Assembly (NCBI RefSeq): GCF_020149935.1
Contig: NZ_CP083757.1
Span: forward strand, 3,435,501-3,499,500
Source: Marinilongibacter aquaticus
GTDB taxonomy: Bacteria; Bacteroidota; Bacteroidia; Cytophagales; Spirosomataceae
DNA length: 64,000 nucleotides
Reading direction: 5' to 3'
Shown: in pieces, positions 16,788 through 25,621 of the stretch
Layout: every line of letters begins with the position of its first letter
Position numbering within the stretch: position 1 is the first letter of the stretch
Made by a program: the position numbers and the translations under genes
The notes under the pieces: model-generated
Told to the model about the DNA's origin: nothing
What the model saw: the letters and a program-made list of their open reading frames with translations, nothing else
Database searches by the model: none

Positions 16788-19178
16788 TTAGGGCATAAAG
16801 AGAGCGTTTGAAAATACAATTTGTCCATCCGCCAAAATGCCTCTGAAGAGTGGGTTTACGGTAAATTGGTGAATGAAGCCCTTGCCGAAAGAAACGGTAT
16901 TGAATATGAGGGAATTGTGCAATTCCTTTTGGGCAGCGGCTCCAACAAAGCCTTCCAAATGGTCGCTGAGGTTTAAGGTGCAGGCCTGGCTGTCCTCTTG
17001 CATGGCGGTATATTTGGGAATACTGTTGAGGTAGACATGGGCGTAACCGTTTTTTAGGCCTCGGGATAAGATCATGTTGTTTTCCATTTTTACCCGGAAA
17101 AGAGCCCCTTGAATAAGGTTGGAATTGTCGAATTTTCGACGCCCCATACGGGTAATGTTCAATTCGGCTTGGTGCAATGGAGCAAGTCCGATTTTTCGGC
17201 AAACAGAGATACCATCTTCTATCGTGAGCAATTTGCCTCCATTGAAGAGCCAGTTTTTCAAGCCCATTGCCGGCAATTGGGCTCCGCGATAAAAACCATC
17301 GGGAAAGATCAATACATCGAATTGATCGAGGTCGGTGAGGGCCAAATCCTTTGCCCAAATTTTGCGGTATTTCAATTCCAGTCCCTTTTCCAAAAAGAGC
17401 ACAATGTCGCCAAGGCCAAGCTCGTCCACATGTGAATCGATGATCAGGCCAATCCGCGGGATTTTGGCAATTACGGCCTCTTTGTTGACCAAATGATCAA
17501 ATGTACTGCGGTCTAAAAATTGAACTTTTAGGCCCAAGGAATCGGCCAAATTCAAACAGACCTTTGCTTCAATATCTTTTGTGGGAATATCGAAATACAA
17601 ATATTCTTCTGGGCGAAATTTTCCCCAGTATACAGATAGGCCACGAGAAAGGGCATGGCTAAGCCAGCGTGCCGATTCTGCGGCATTCCATTGTATTCGG
17701 GCAAATTCATGCCGATTAGCTGTATTGGCTGCCGTAGATTCTGTGTCTGAGTATAAAGGGAGCTTGGCCAATATCCCGGATATTTGAAAGGCTTCGAGGT
17801 GCAAAATATAGGGGACGGACCAGGCACTGATGTCGTAGGTTTTGTAATCTCCCATTTTGGCATTGGGTTCAAACAGCACTTTGAGCAATTTGCCTTGGGC
17901 TTGGTTGGTTTGCAAAACCAGATCGCCGGGATAGGCTTGGGTGCGAACCTGACTTTTCGATTTGTAAGAAAAAGCTTGAAATTCAAAACTGTCGCTTACG
18001 AACTGGTATTCGATTTGCCACAGTTTCAGCCAATGCAGGAGTTTTTCGAATTGCGGCTTGTGTTCCTTTCGGATAATGTAGGTGAAGCCCTTTTCGCTCG
18101 GAAGTAAACGGTTCTCTTGGTGAAAGCGTTGAAACTCGAGAATGAGTTCTGTTTTCACTTTGTCCAAACTGCTGAGAAGGGCTTCGCCAATGGCCAGGTG
18201 TTTCTCTACCCGATCGAGAAGGCTTAGGGTGTCTCCGTCGCTTTTGATGTAGATAAGTCCCGCTTCTGCCGAGCCGCCCTGCTCGAATGTCAAGCCAATT
18301 CCGCCATTCAGGGCGGTGTAGCTGTCTGCGTAGCCCGGGTAGAAAAGATCGAATTCTTGCTCGCTGTAATATTTCCAATTGTTGTGATGGAAGAGCTTTT
18401 GAAAATCGTTGCCCAATTTGCGGTAAATGCCCAGTTGGTAGGCTTGAATGGCCTCGTGGATAGGTTGTGCAGGAGGCGGAAAAAAATAATCCTTTTCGGG
18501 CTCCATTTCATGAAAGTCGGCAAATACATGCGGCATCCATTGCCTGTAGAGAGCGTTTCTCATTTGGCTTTCCGCTTGCACTTGCCAAACCCAGTCGCGG
18601 TTGAGGTCGCTCATGTAGTGATTGAAACGTCCTTCTGGCCAAAGACTGTTTTTGCGGGCTGCTTCGTGCAAAGGGCCTTCGCCTTGTTCCGCATACCATG
18701 ATACGTAACGGGCACGGCCATCGGGGTTTTGGTTGGGGTCTATAAGAATTACCTTATCCAAATGGGCTTTCGAATTGGCCAGTTTTTGAAGTAGAGCAAT
18801 GGCCGTTTCGGTTCCCGAGGCTTCGTCGCCATGGATGTTGAAGCCCATCCATACAATCAGGGGGATTTCGGGTTTGGGAAGGCCGTCTTCCAGTCCCGCA
18901 TTGACAAGGTGATTGTGCCGAATGGCTTCCAATTGAAGGAGGTTTTCCCTTGCACTGCGGACGAGCACAAACAAGGGGCGGCCTTCGGATGTTTGCCCGT
19001 AATCGATGCGTTTGAATTCGTCGGGATTGGCTTGCACTAAAGCATTGCAGAAGCCTTCCAGTTGAGCTTGGGTTGTGAAAGATCTGCCCAAAAAATGGGG
19101 AGAAAAGTCTTCAGTCGATTGGCCAAAAAGGCCAAGGTGAGCAATGAATAAAAAAAAGCAAACTTGTCCGAACTTCAT
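16788..19178 (-). CDS. Secreted M14-family zinc carboxypeptidase
   Basis: 796 residues with a signal peptide (MKFGQVCFFLFIAHLGLFGQ). The peptidase domain covers roughly 30-340. Zinc ligands are His116 and Glu119 (NIHGDEASG) and His223 (FADFHEME); the catalytic glutamate is probably Glu299 in GLTFEQGGS. The motif PDGRARY (152-158) and YMSDLNRDW (188-196) fit M14 substrate-binding loops. The C-terminal ~450 residues (VGLIIDSHVDELGLG and later) include a Rossmann-like, class I glutamine-amidotransferase-like part as found in large Bacteroidota M14 proteins. It acts on peptides outside the cytoplasm; exact substrate unknown. Confidence 0.9.
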   Translation of the reverse strand: MKFGQVCFFLFIAHLGLFGQSTEDFSPHFLGRSFTTQAQLEGFCNALVQANPDEFKRIDYGQTSEGRPLFVLVRSARENLLQLEAIRHNHLVNAGLEDGLPKPEIPLIVWMGFNIHGDEASGTETAIALLQKLANSKAHLDKVILIDPNQNPDGRARYVSWYAEQGEGPLHEAARKNSLWPEGRFNHYMSDLNRDWVWQVQAESQMRNALYRQWMPHVFADFHEMEPEKDYFFPPPAQPIHEAIQAYQLGIYRKLGNDFQKLFHHNNWKYYSEQEFDLFYPGYADSYTALNGGIGLTFEQGGSAEAGLIYIKSDGDTLSLLDRVEKHLAIGEALLSSLDKVKTELILEFQRFHQENRLLPSEKGFTYIIRKEHKPQFEKLLHWLKLWQIEYQFVSDSFEFQAFSYKSKSQVRTQAYPGDLVLQTNQAQGKLLKVLFEPNAKMGDYKTYDISAWSVPYILHLEAFQISGILAKLPLYSDTESTAANTANRHEFARIQWNAAESARWLSHALSRGLSVYWGKFRPEEYLYFDIPTKDIEAKVCLNLADSLGLKVQFLDRSTFDHLVNKEAVIAKIPRIGLIIDSHVDELGLGDIVLFLEKGLELKYRKIWAKDLALTDLDQFDVLIFPDGFYRGAQLPAMGLKNWLFNGGKLLTIEDGISVCRKIGLAPLHQAELNITRMGRRKFDNSNLIQGALFRVKMENNMILSRGLKNGYAHVYLNSIPKYTAMQEDSQACTLNLSDHLEGFVGAAAQKELHNSLIFNTVSFGKGFIHQFTVNPLFRGILADGQIVFSNALFMP

Positions 19179-19297
19179 TTAGCGGAGGTGAGTGAAAGCC
19201 CAAAAATACGACAATTGGATTAAAACGCGTAGGGATTGCATTCTTCATTTGATTTATGGGGAGATTGAAAATTTATTAAAATATTTTTGGCTGGATG

Positions 19298-19328
19298 TTG
19301 TGTACTTTAAACTAAGATGCTACTTTTG
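19298..19328 (+). promoter_or_regulatory. Promoter of tRNA-Glu (TTG-N20-TACTTTTG)
   Basis: TTG at 19298-19300 and TACTTTTG at 19321-19328 are separated by 20 bp, a good match to the Bacteroidota housekeeping promoter (TTG at -33, TAnnTTTG at -7). The tRNA begins 84 bp after the -7 box. Confidence 0.7.
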
Positions 19329-19411
19329 CACCACGATTTCGGAAACGAGTCGCACATAATGTCAAAAACAGGTAAGTTTGCCGCTTCCTGAAGCGAATTA
19401 TGGGACCAGTC

Positions 19412-19483
19412 GGCCCGTTCGTCTAGCGGTTAGGACACGGCCCTTTCACGGCTGAAACACGGGTTCGATTCCCGTACGGGTCA
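19412..19483 (+). tRNA. tRNA-Glu (anticodon TTC)
   Basis: A complete cloverleaf: acceptor GGCCCGT (19412-19418) pairs with ACGGGTC (19476-19482, with one G-T pair), discriminator A; D arm GTCTAGCGGTTAGGAC; anticodon stem CGGCC/GGCTG around loop CTTTCAC with anticodon TTC at 19445-19447; T arm ACGGG-TTCGATT-CCCGT. CCA is not encoded. A promoter lies upstream and a hairpin terminator directly downstream, so it is a single-gene unit. It marks the left border of the capsule locus. Confidence 0.97.
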
Positions 19484-19484
19484 C

Positions 19485-19515
19485 AAAGCCTCAACACGTA
19501 AGTGTTGGGGCTTTT
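19485..19515 (+). terminator. Rho-independent terminator of tRNA-Glu
   Basis: AAAGCCTCAACAC (19485-19497) pairs with GTGTTGGGGCTTT (19502-19514) with one T-G wobble, around the tetraloop GTAA, followed by T residues. It starts two bases after the tRNA. Confidence 0.9.
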
Positions 19516-19593
19516 GACTTTTATACCCTTTCGTTTTGGATACTGCATGCATTATTCATAATATTAAAATAAAATTATGTTAATGTGATCTTG

Positions 19594-19625
19594 TTGTTGT
19601 ACGAATTCGGAAAACTCTACATTTG
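19594..19625 (+). promoter_or_regulatory. Candidate promoter of the capsule locus
   Basis: TACATTTG at 19618-19625 matches TAnnTTTG exactly. A run TTGTTGTTG at 19591-19599 supplies a TTG at 18 or 21 bp upstream, the normal spacing. The predicted start of transcription is near 19632, about 590 nt before upxY. Confidence 0.55.
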
Positions 19626-20167
19626 ACGGAACAATATTCTAAGTTTGATTTTGTGGATTGAGATTTATCCAAGACAGAGTGTGAACTTATATAGTTTTTT
19701 GTGACCGTATAATAATTCTCTAGATTCTATTTTTTTTGCTTAGTTCATATTATTCATATTTGCGTTTGACTGAGTATAGTGAATGACCCGACAATTTCTC
19801 AAACCAAAGGGGTGATTTTCTCGGTACTCGGAATGGTTTTTTAGAATGCCGAATTCAAGTGAAGAAAGAGAAGGTGTGTTTTGATTTGATTCGTTCTTCG
19901 TGAGCTTGAAAATCAGGAAAAAGGGATGTCCTTTTTAGGTTCTAAATTGTGGGACTGAAAGGGCGGAGCCGTGAGCATTCAAAAAAATGAGGCACACTCT
20001 CGAACAAAAGTATACAAATGCACTGTGTGTACCGGTTTGATTCGACAAAAAAAATGATATGCTCGACGAGTATTATTTTTTTAAAAACGAAAAATCGATC
20101 ACGTATATGTGTTTGCGATAGAAAATATTTTAAGAGAGGGTGCAATTGTAAAACAATACCAAAGGTG

Positions 20168-20185
20168 CTGTGTGCTTGCACACAG
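20168..20185. promoter_or_regulatory. 18-bp palindrome 40 bp before upxY
   Basis: CTGTGTGC TT GCACACAG is a perfect dyad with 8-bp arms around two bases. The arms are too close for a full hairpin, so a protein-binding operator is more likely than an RNA stem. Its position just before the first capsule gene suggests regulation; no regulator gene is adjacent. Confidence 0.45.
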
Positions 20186-20224
20186 AGCCGCTAAAGTTTA
20201 TCTCGTGACATAACTACATTTCTA

Positions 20225-20755
20225 ATGGACAAGAACAGTCTAAATTGGTATGTGCTGTATACCAAATCCAGAAGTGAAAAAAAGGTCGCCGACCAATTGG
20301 ATCAACTGGATTTACACGCCTTTTGTCCCTGCATCCGTAAGGTAAAGCAGTGGTCAGATCGAAAAAAGGTGGTAGACGAACCTTTGTTCAAATCCTATGT
20401 TTTTGTTCGCCTGAAAGAAACCGAAAAAAGAAAAGTGTACGAGGCTCCCGGTGTGGTGGGTTTTGTCAATTGGTTGAATAAGCCAGCCATTGTGAGAGAA
20501 AGCGAAATCGCCAATATCAAAGAAATGTTGTGTGATTACGCCCATCAAGAGATTGAGGTAGAGGAGTTTAGCCCAGAAGATCGCATCGAAATCAAATCGG
20601 GTCCTTTGCAAAATCAACAAGGCTTAGTGACCAAGCAGAATGGGAAAACGCTCAGTTTGTTTATTCCCGCTCTTCGGATGAAAGTCGTGGTGAATCTGGG
20701 CAGCAACCAAGTGAATTTAATTCAGAAAAAAAGATACAATAAAACTAACTCATAA
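20225..20755 (+). CDS. UpxY-family transcription antiterminator (NusG-like)
   Basis: 176 residues. The NusG N-terminal (NGN) domain covers about 5-105 (NWYVLYTKSRSEKKVADQL, ending FVNWLNKPAIVRESEI), and a KOW-like segment follows at about 118-165 (DRIEIKSGPLQNQQGLVTKQNGK). Specialised NusG paralogues of this type (UpxY in Bacteroides) bind RNA polymerase in the leader of capsule operons and prevent early termination. It is the first gene of the locus, 6 bp before the wza-like gene, behind a long leader: exactly the expected position. Confidence 0.92.
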   Translation: MDKNSLNWYVLYTKSRSEKKVADQLDQLDLHAFCPCIRKVKQWSDRKKVVDEPLFKSYVFVRLKETEKRKVYEAPGVVGFVNWLNKPAIVRESEIANIKEMLCDYAHQEIEVEEFSPEDRIEIKSGPLQNQQGLVTKQNGKTLSLFIPALRMKVVVNLGSNQVNLIQKKRYNKTNS

Positions 20756-20761
20756 GTAAGT

Positions 20762-21562
20762 ATGAACCAATGCAAATGGGGCCTGCTGATTTTGGCCGCG
20801 ACGGTGTTTACCTCTTGTGTAAATACAAAAAAGTTTGTCTACTTCCAAGATGAAGGCCAAATGCAAAATCCGGCTTATGTCAAAACGGTAAACCCGCATG
20901 TCTCCAAAATCAAAACGGACGATATTTTGGCGATTACGGTCAGTAGTTTAAATGAAGAATCAAACAGCATTCTTAACTTTCAAAACATCAATATCTTACA
21001 AATGTCTACTTTCCCGGGGCAATCTGGTGGGTCTATGGGATCAAGACAACCCTTGGGTTATCGTGTAGACTCTACGGGTAGCGTAGTGATACCCTTTATC
21101 GGAAAGCAACATTTAGGGGGCTTAAGCCTGAGAGATGCCGGAGAGAAAATTACGGCCGAGATGGGAAAATACTTTAAAGATCCTGCAGTAAATATTCGCT
21201 ATCTAAACCACAAGTTTTCAGTTTTGGGGGAGGTGAAGAAAGTTGGGACTTATAATCTTTTGGACGACCAAACCACCTTGCCAGAAGCTTTGGCCATGGC
21301 GGGCGATTTGACCATTTATGGAAAGCGGGACTCGGTTATGGTTATTCGCGAAGCGAATGGGGTGAGGGAGATTGGAAAAGTAAACCTGCTGAATAGAGAG
21401 GTTTTCAGTAGTGAATATTATTATGTGAGGAATGGTGATGTGATCTATATAGAGCCCATTAAAGGCCGAGTAACCAGCACAGAGCAGCGAGTGCAATTGG
21501 TGCCCATATTTACCGGAATTGCGACTACGGTTGCGGTTTTATTGAATTTGTTTCTTAAATAA
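20762..21562 (+). CDS. Wza-like polysaccharide export lipoprotein
   Basis: 266 residues. Lipoprotein signal MNQCKWGLLILAATVFTSC (Cys19). The polysaccharide export domain (Poly_export) covers about 50-140 (IKTDDILAITVSSLNEE, GYRVDSTGSVVIPFIG, AGEKITAEM), followed by one SLBB domain at about 145-230 (FSVLGEVKKVGTYNL, YYVRNGDVIYIEP). A hydrophobic C-terminal helix (FTGIATTVAVLLNLFLK) matches the outer-membrane-spanning helix of Wza. It would form the outer-membrane channel for the polymer, working with the kinase/co-polymerase that follows 12 bp downstream. Confidence 0.93.
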   Translation: MNQCKWGLLILAATVFTSCVNTKKFVYFQDEGQMQNPAYVKTVNPHVSKIKTDDILAITVSSLNEESNSILNFQNINILQMSTFPGQSGGSMGSRQPLGYRVDSTGSVVIPFIGKQHLGGLSLRDAGEKITAEMGKYFKDPAVNIRYLNHKFSVLGEVKKVGTYNLLDDQTTLPEALAMAGDLTIYGKRDSVMVIREANGVREIGKVNLLNREVFSSEYYYVRNGDVIYIEPIKGRVTSTEQRVQLVPIFTGIATTVAVLLNLFLK

Positions 21563-21574
21563 TTCATCTGAAGC

Positions 21575-23995
21575 ATGGAACATAAGAATATAGGAAATCA
21601 AGAGTTTAACATTTGGGAAGAGCAGGAGAGCGATTTCGATCTGCGTCAGTTTGTGTTTAAGTATTTAAGACATTGGCATTGGTTTGCTATTGCAGTGATT
21701 TTGTGTGGCACTTTGGCTTGGCTTTATTTACGTTACAGTACGCCAATCTATGAAGTGAAGGCCAGCCTTTTGGTCAAGGATGAAGAAAAGGGGATGACCT
21801 CGGGCTCGGATATGTTGGAAGAGTTAGACATTATGGGGGGAAACAAGCTTGTGGAAAACGAGATTGAGGTCTTGCGTTCCCGGACCTTGATGGAACATGT
21901 GGTCGATGACTTGAACCTTACCGTAAGCTATTGGAAAGAAGGCGAAATTCGGAATGTGGAAATGTACAATAAGTCGCCAATAAAGGTCAATGCGGCTGAA
22001 ATTTCCAAGTATGGTCAGGGGCAACCTCTGTATATTGAACCTATTTCTCAAACAGGCTATGCGATTTACGACGACAACAAAAGCCTGATGGGCGAATTCC
22101 TGTATTCCGACAGGGTGGAGAGCAAGTACGGTTCTTTTCGGGTATTCAAAGCCGATAGCTCAGGTATTGTCGATATGGGTTCGAATAGAATTATGGTGAA
22201 GTTTACCAACCGTGATGCTTTAGTGAGTGCCATGATTGAAGGCTTGAGTACAGAATTAGTCAACCAAAAAAGTACAGTGATAGCCTTAAGCAGTGAAACC
22301 GCAGTGCCCGAAAAGGGAAAGGCAATCATGACCAAATTGTTGGACGAATATTCTTTCGCCGCTTTGGAAGACAAAAACCGAGAAGCCACCAATACTTTGA
22401 GTTTTATAGAAGACCGCTTAAAGCTCATTACGCATGAACTGGGCGATGTGGAGCAAGATGTGGAACAATATCGCCGTGCGGCGGGGATTACGGATTTGAG
22501 TACGGAGGCCACTTTGTTTTTGGAAAAGGCCAAGGACAACGAAGCTCAGCAAAATGAAGTGGATATTCAACTGAAGGTCTTGGAAGGTGTGGAACGCTAT
22601 ATCAACTCCAGCCAAATGGGCGATGTGAGCCCTGCGGCTCTGATGGTGAACGATCCTGTGCTTACTGCCTACATCAACCAATTGTCGGAACTGAAATTGG
22701 AAAGGGAAGGTCTGGCACGTTCCACTACAGAAAACAACCCTTTCTTGAAAACTTTGGATACGCAAATTTCAAATGTAAAATTGGCGATTCGGGAGAACAT
22801 CAGTAACCAACGCTCAAGCTTGGAGATCAAAAGGAAAAGCCTGCAAGATTTGAACGAGCGTTTGGAAAGCACGATCAGTAAGATTCCAAAAAAGGAAAGA
22901 CAATACGTAGAGATCAAAAGACAGGCGGGAATCAAAGAGAATTTGTATTTGCTGCTCTTGCAAAAACGTGAAGAAACAGCCTTGTCTTATGCGAGTACGG
23001 TCACAGACAGCCGCGTGGTGGACCAGCCTTGGGTTTCGAGTGAACCTGCCCGTCCCAAAAAGAAGATTGTGGGCCTTTTGGGTTTGCTATTGGGTTTGGT
23101 GATTCCAGCGGGTGTTATCAGTATCATGGAAATATTGGAAAATACAGTAACTAGCAAGAAGGAGATCGAAGAGAAAACGGGTTTATCTGTGTTTGGTGAG
23201 ATTGGGATTAAACCCAAAGCGGAGAAAGGGGAAATCTTGGATGTAAACAGCCGTTCTTTTGTATCAGAACAGTTTAGGATGATTCGCTCCAATCTGGAGT
23301 ATCTGTTTGCCAGTAAGGAAAATCAGGAGGAGGGAAAAGTTTTGCTTTTCACCTCGAGCACCAGTGGGGAAGGAAAAAGTTTTGTGACCAGCAATATTGC
23401 GGCTTCCTTGGGTTTACTGGACAAGAAAGTCGTGATATTGGGTTTGGATTTGCGTAAACCGAAAATCAACGAATACTTGAACGTGAGTAACAAGAAGGGG
23501 GTAAGTTATTTCTTGATCGACAAAATTGAAGTGGATGATATTTTACAAGAGACGGCTTTGAAAAACGTCTACGTAATCCCTTCTGGCCCTGTGCCGCCCA
23601 ACCCTTCCGAGTTGATATCCAATGGGAAACTGGAAGTGCTGATTGAGGCTTTGAAAGAAACTTTTGATTATATCCTGATCGACACGCCGCCTACAGCTTT
23701 GGTGACAGATGCCATGTTGATTGCTCCTTATGTGGATGTCTGTTTTTATTTGGTGCGTTACGGACGAACGGCAAAAGGCTTCTTAAATAACTTGAGAGAG
23801 GTTAGAAGAAAAGGAGCTTTCAAATCCTTGCATGTGCTGTTCAACGGTGTGGACTTGCAAGCCAGTGCGGACTACGGTTATGGCTATGGTTACGGCTACG
23901 GCTATGGCTATGGCAAAGGGTATTATGGAGATACCAATCAGAAGAATGGCATAAAGACTTTATTATCTAAGATTCCTTTTAAAAAGGAGTCGTAA
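21575..23995 (+). CDS. Wzc-like co-polymerase / tyrosine autokinase
   Basis: 806 residues. N-terminal Wzz domain between two membrane segments (about 33-53 and 499-520), with a coiled-coil region from ~270 to 480. The cytoplasmic BY-kinase domain has Walker A TSSTSGEGKSF (about 593-603), Walker A' VVILGLDLRKPK (about 618-629) and Walker B YILIDTPPT (about 699-707). The C-terminal tail is an alternating Tyr-Gly run (about 766-786), the autophosphorylation cluster. It controls chain length and export through cycles of phosphorylation. The matching phosphatase is probably the CpsB-like protein at 40386-41123. Confidence 0.95.
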   Translation: MEHKNIGNQEFNIWEEQESDFDLRQFVFKYLRHWHWFAIAVILCGTLAWLYLRYSTPIYEVKASLLVKDEEKGMTSGSDMLEELDIMGGNKLVENEIEVLRSRTLMEHVVDDLNLTVSYWKEGEIRNVEMYNKSPIKVNAAEISKYGQGQPLYIEPISQTGYAIYDDNKSLMGEFLYSDRVESKYGSFRVFKADSSGIVDMGSNRIMVKFTNRDALVSAMIEGLSTELVNQKSTVIALSSETAVPEKGKAIMTKLLDEYSFAALEDKNREATNTLSFIEDRLKLITHELGDVEQDVEQYRRAAGITDLSTEATLFLEKAKDNEAQQNEVDIQLKVLEGVERYINSSQMGDVSPAALMVNDPVLTAYINQLSELKLEREGLARSTTENNPFLKTLDTQISNVKLAIRENISNQRSSLEIKRKSLQDLNERLESTISKIPKKERQYVEIKRQAGIKENLYLLLLQKREETALSYASTVTDSRVVDQPWVSSEPARPKKKIVGLLGLLLGLVIPAGVISIMEILENTVTSKKEIEEKTGLSVFGEIGIKPKAEKGEILDVNSRSFVSEQFRMIRSNLEYLFASKENQEEGKVLLFTSSTSGEGKSFVTSNIAASLGLLDKKVVILGLDLRKPKINEYLNVSNKKGVSYFLIDKIEVDDILQETALKNVYVIPSGPVPPNPSELISNGKLEVLIEALKETFDYILIDTPPTALVTDAMLIAPYVDVCFYLVRYGRTAKGFLNNLREVRRKGAFKSLHVLFNGVDLQASADYGYGYGYGYGYGYGKGYYGDTNQKNGIKTLLSKIPFKKES
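23873..23925 (+). repeat. Short tandem repeat encoding the Tyr-Gly tail of the kinase
   Basis: A run of the hexamer GGYTAY (GGTTAT, GGCTAC and so on), about eight units, encodes alternating Gly and Tyr at the kinase C-terminus. The frame is kept because the unit is six bases. Unit number could change by slippage and with it the number of phosphorylatable tyrosines. Confidence 0.8.
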
Positions 23996-24037
23996 TCACC
24001 TCTGTGTTTAAAATCTAATCATTAAAAAATATAAAGT

Positions 24038-25066
24038 ATGAGTAAAGTACTGGTAACAGGTGCTGCGGGTTTTATTGGTTTTCATGTCGTTCAAAAGCTA
24101 ATAAAGGCAGGTCATGAAGTCTTTGGTCTTGACAACATAAACGATTATTATTCGCCTCCTTTGAAGTACGCTCGGTTAAAAGAGTGTGGAATTGAGGCGG
24201 AGGCTATCAAATGGTATATACCTGTACAAAGCAACCTATTTTCGAACTATCATTTTGTGCGAATGAATTTGGAGGATAGGCAACAGTTGTTTGCCCTGTT
24301 TCAAGAACAAAATTTCGATTACGTAATCAATTTGGCGGCCCAAGCCGGAGTGAGGTACTCCTTAGAAAACCCTGGTGTATATATACAATCGAATATTGTA
24401 GGGTTTCATAATGTGTTGGAGGCCTGCAAAGAGTTTCCACCCAAACGTTTGGTTCATGCTTCGTCCTCCTCTGTATACGGTACAAACGACAAAATTCCTT
24501 TTGAGGAAGTGGATAAAACAGATTCGCCAGTGAGTTTGTACGCATCTACTAAGAAGAGTAATGAGCTTATGGCCCATTGCTATTCTTCTTTATATAAAAC
24601 CCCCATCACTTGTCTTCGTTTTTTTACAGTTTATGGCCCATGGGGCCGACCTGACATGGCTCCAATGCTTTTTGCAAAGGCCATTTCGAAAGGAGATAAA
24701 ATTAAAGTTTTTAACAATGGAAACTTGATGAGGGATTTTACTTATATAGATGATATTGCCAATGGAACGATATTGGCTTTGGAGGTTTCTAATTTAGAAA
24801 GCCCAAACAAGGATTTGTTTAAGGTGTATAACATAGGCTGTTCTTCGCCGATTAAGCTTATGGACTTTATCCAAGAAATTGAAGATTCTTTTGGGACTGA
24901 AGCGAATAAGGATTTCTTACCGATGCAACCGGGAGATGTATACCAGACGTATGCGGATACGCGAAAACTTGAAAGTGAGCTTGGTTACAAACCGTCCGTT
25001 TCTTTGCACGAGGGAGTAGGCAATTTTGCAAAATGGTATAATTCTGAGAAAAACCCTTTGAAATAA
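24038..25066 (+). CDS. NAD-dependent sugar epimerase (UDP-glucuronate 4-epimerase-like)
   Basis: 342 residues of the short-chain dehydrogenase (extended SDR) type. The NAD-binding motif GAAGFIG is at residues 8-14; the catalytic Tyr-Lys pair is in LYASTKKSNE, with SSSSVYG providing the catalytic Ser/Thr. The stretch RFFTVYGPWGRPDMAP is characteristic of UDP-glucuronate 4-epimerases (CapI-like), which make UDP-galacturonate. It starts the variable part of the locus. Its stop overlaps the next start (TAATG), so translation is probably coupled. Confidence 0.9.
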   Translation: MSKVLVTGAAGFIGFHVVQKLIKAGHEVFGLDNINDYYSPPLKYARLKECGIEAEAIKWYIPVQSNLFSNYHFVRMNLEDRQQLFALFQEQNFDYVINLAAQAGVRYSLENPGVYIQSNIVGFHNVLEACKEFPPKRLVHASSSSVYGTNDKIPFEEVDKTDSPVSLYASTKKSNELMAHCYSSLYKTPITCLRFFTVYGPWGRPDMAPMLFAKAISKGDKIKVFNNGNLMRDFTYIDDIANGTILALEVSNLESPNKDLFKVYNIGCSSPIKLMDFIQEIEDSFGTEANKDFLPMQPGDVYQTYADTRKLESELGYKPSVSLHEGVGNFAKWYNSEKNPLK

Positions 25067-25602
25067 TGTTTGCTAAAATTTTCAAGCGTTTTCAGTTAAT
25101 TTTTATGCCTTTGGTTAAACAAGCGGCCTTTGTGGGTGTAAAGATGGGAGAAAATAACTTTGTTGCCTCTAAGTTTTGGAGTTCAGAGCCTTATTTGATA
25201 GAGATAGGGAATAACTGTCAAATTACGAATGGCGTAAAAATGTTTACTCATGGTGGGGCACAAGTGGTAAGAAGGGTATACCCAAAGTTCGATTGTTTTG
25301 GTAAGGTAATAGTAGGCGATTTTGTTTACATTGGAAACAATGCCTTAATCATGCCCGGAGTAACAATTGGAGATGAAGTCCTTATAGCTGCAGGTAGCGT
25401 TGTTGCTAAGTCTGTTCCATCAAAAGTGGTAGTAGGAGGGAATCCTGCAAGGATTATTTGTACCATTGAGGAGTATATAGAAAGAAATTTGACTTATAAC
25501 TTAAATTCAAAAGGGCTTTCATCCGAGGATAAGAAAGAAAAAATTCTGAGGGCTTCTGTAGATAAGCTAATTTCAAAAAATGTGATGACTTTAACTTTTT
25601 AA
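25066..25602 (+). CDS. Hexapeptide-repeat acyltransferase
   Basis: 178 residues, left-handed beta-helix type: hexapeptide repeats in LIEIGNNCQITNGVKM and FVYIGNNALIMPGVTIGDEVLIAAGSVVAKSVPS, ending with GGNPARIIC, as in the maltose/galactoside O-acetyltransferase group. It probably acetylates a sugar of the polymer or its precursor, using acetyl-CoA. Start overlaps the epimerase stop by one base (TAATG). The acceptor is unknown. Confidence 0.85.
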   Translation: MFAKIFKRFQLIFMPLVKQAAFVGVKMGENNFVASKFWSSEPYLIEIGNNCQITNGVKMFTHGGAQVVRRVYPKFDCFGKVIVGDFVYIGNNALIMPGVTIGDEVLIAAGSVVAKSVPSKVVVGGNPARIICTIEEYIERNLTYNLNSKGLSSEDKKEKILRASVDKLISKNVMTLTF

Positions 25603-25621
25603 ATCATCGACGAAACGGAAT

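Larger units (their letters stand above)
19516..20224. other. Long leader region of the capsule locus, no gene
   Basis: About 700 bp without a convincing gene between tRNA-Glu and upxY. It is A+T-rich. It holds the promoter at 19594-19625, so the transcript would carry an untranslated leader of about 590 nt. Inside are a weak hairpin AAAAAGG-GATGT-CCTTTTT (19918-19936) that looks like a poor terminator, and an 18-bp palindrome at 20168-20185. Long leaders before an upxY gene are where the antiterminator is known to act in Bacteroides capsule loci. A 79-codon minus-strand frame (19942-20181) has no family features and is not called. Confidence 0.6.

Noticed and set aside
19942-20181. 79-codon minus-strand open frame in the capsule leader
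   Set aside because: No signal peptide pattern or family features; lies in A+T-rich leader where such frames arise by chance.
19412-20224. Integrated element at tRNA-Glu
   Set aside because: No repeat of the tRNA 3' end and no integrase gene could be seen downstream.
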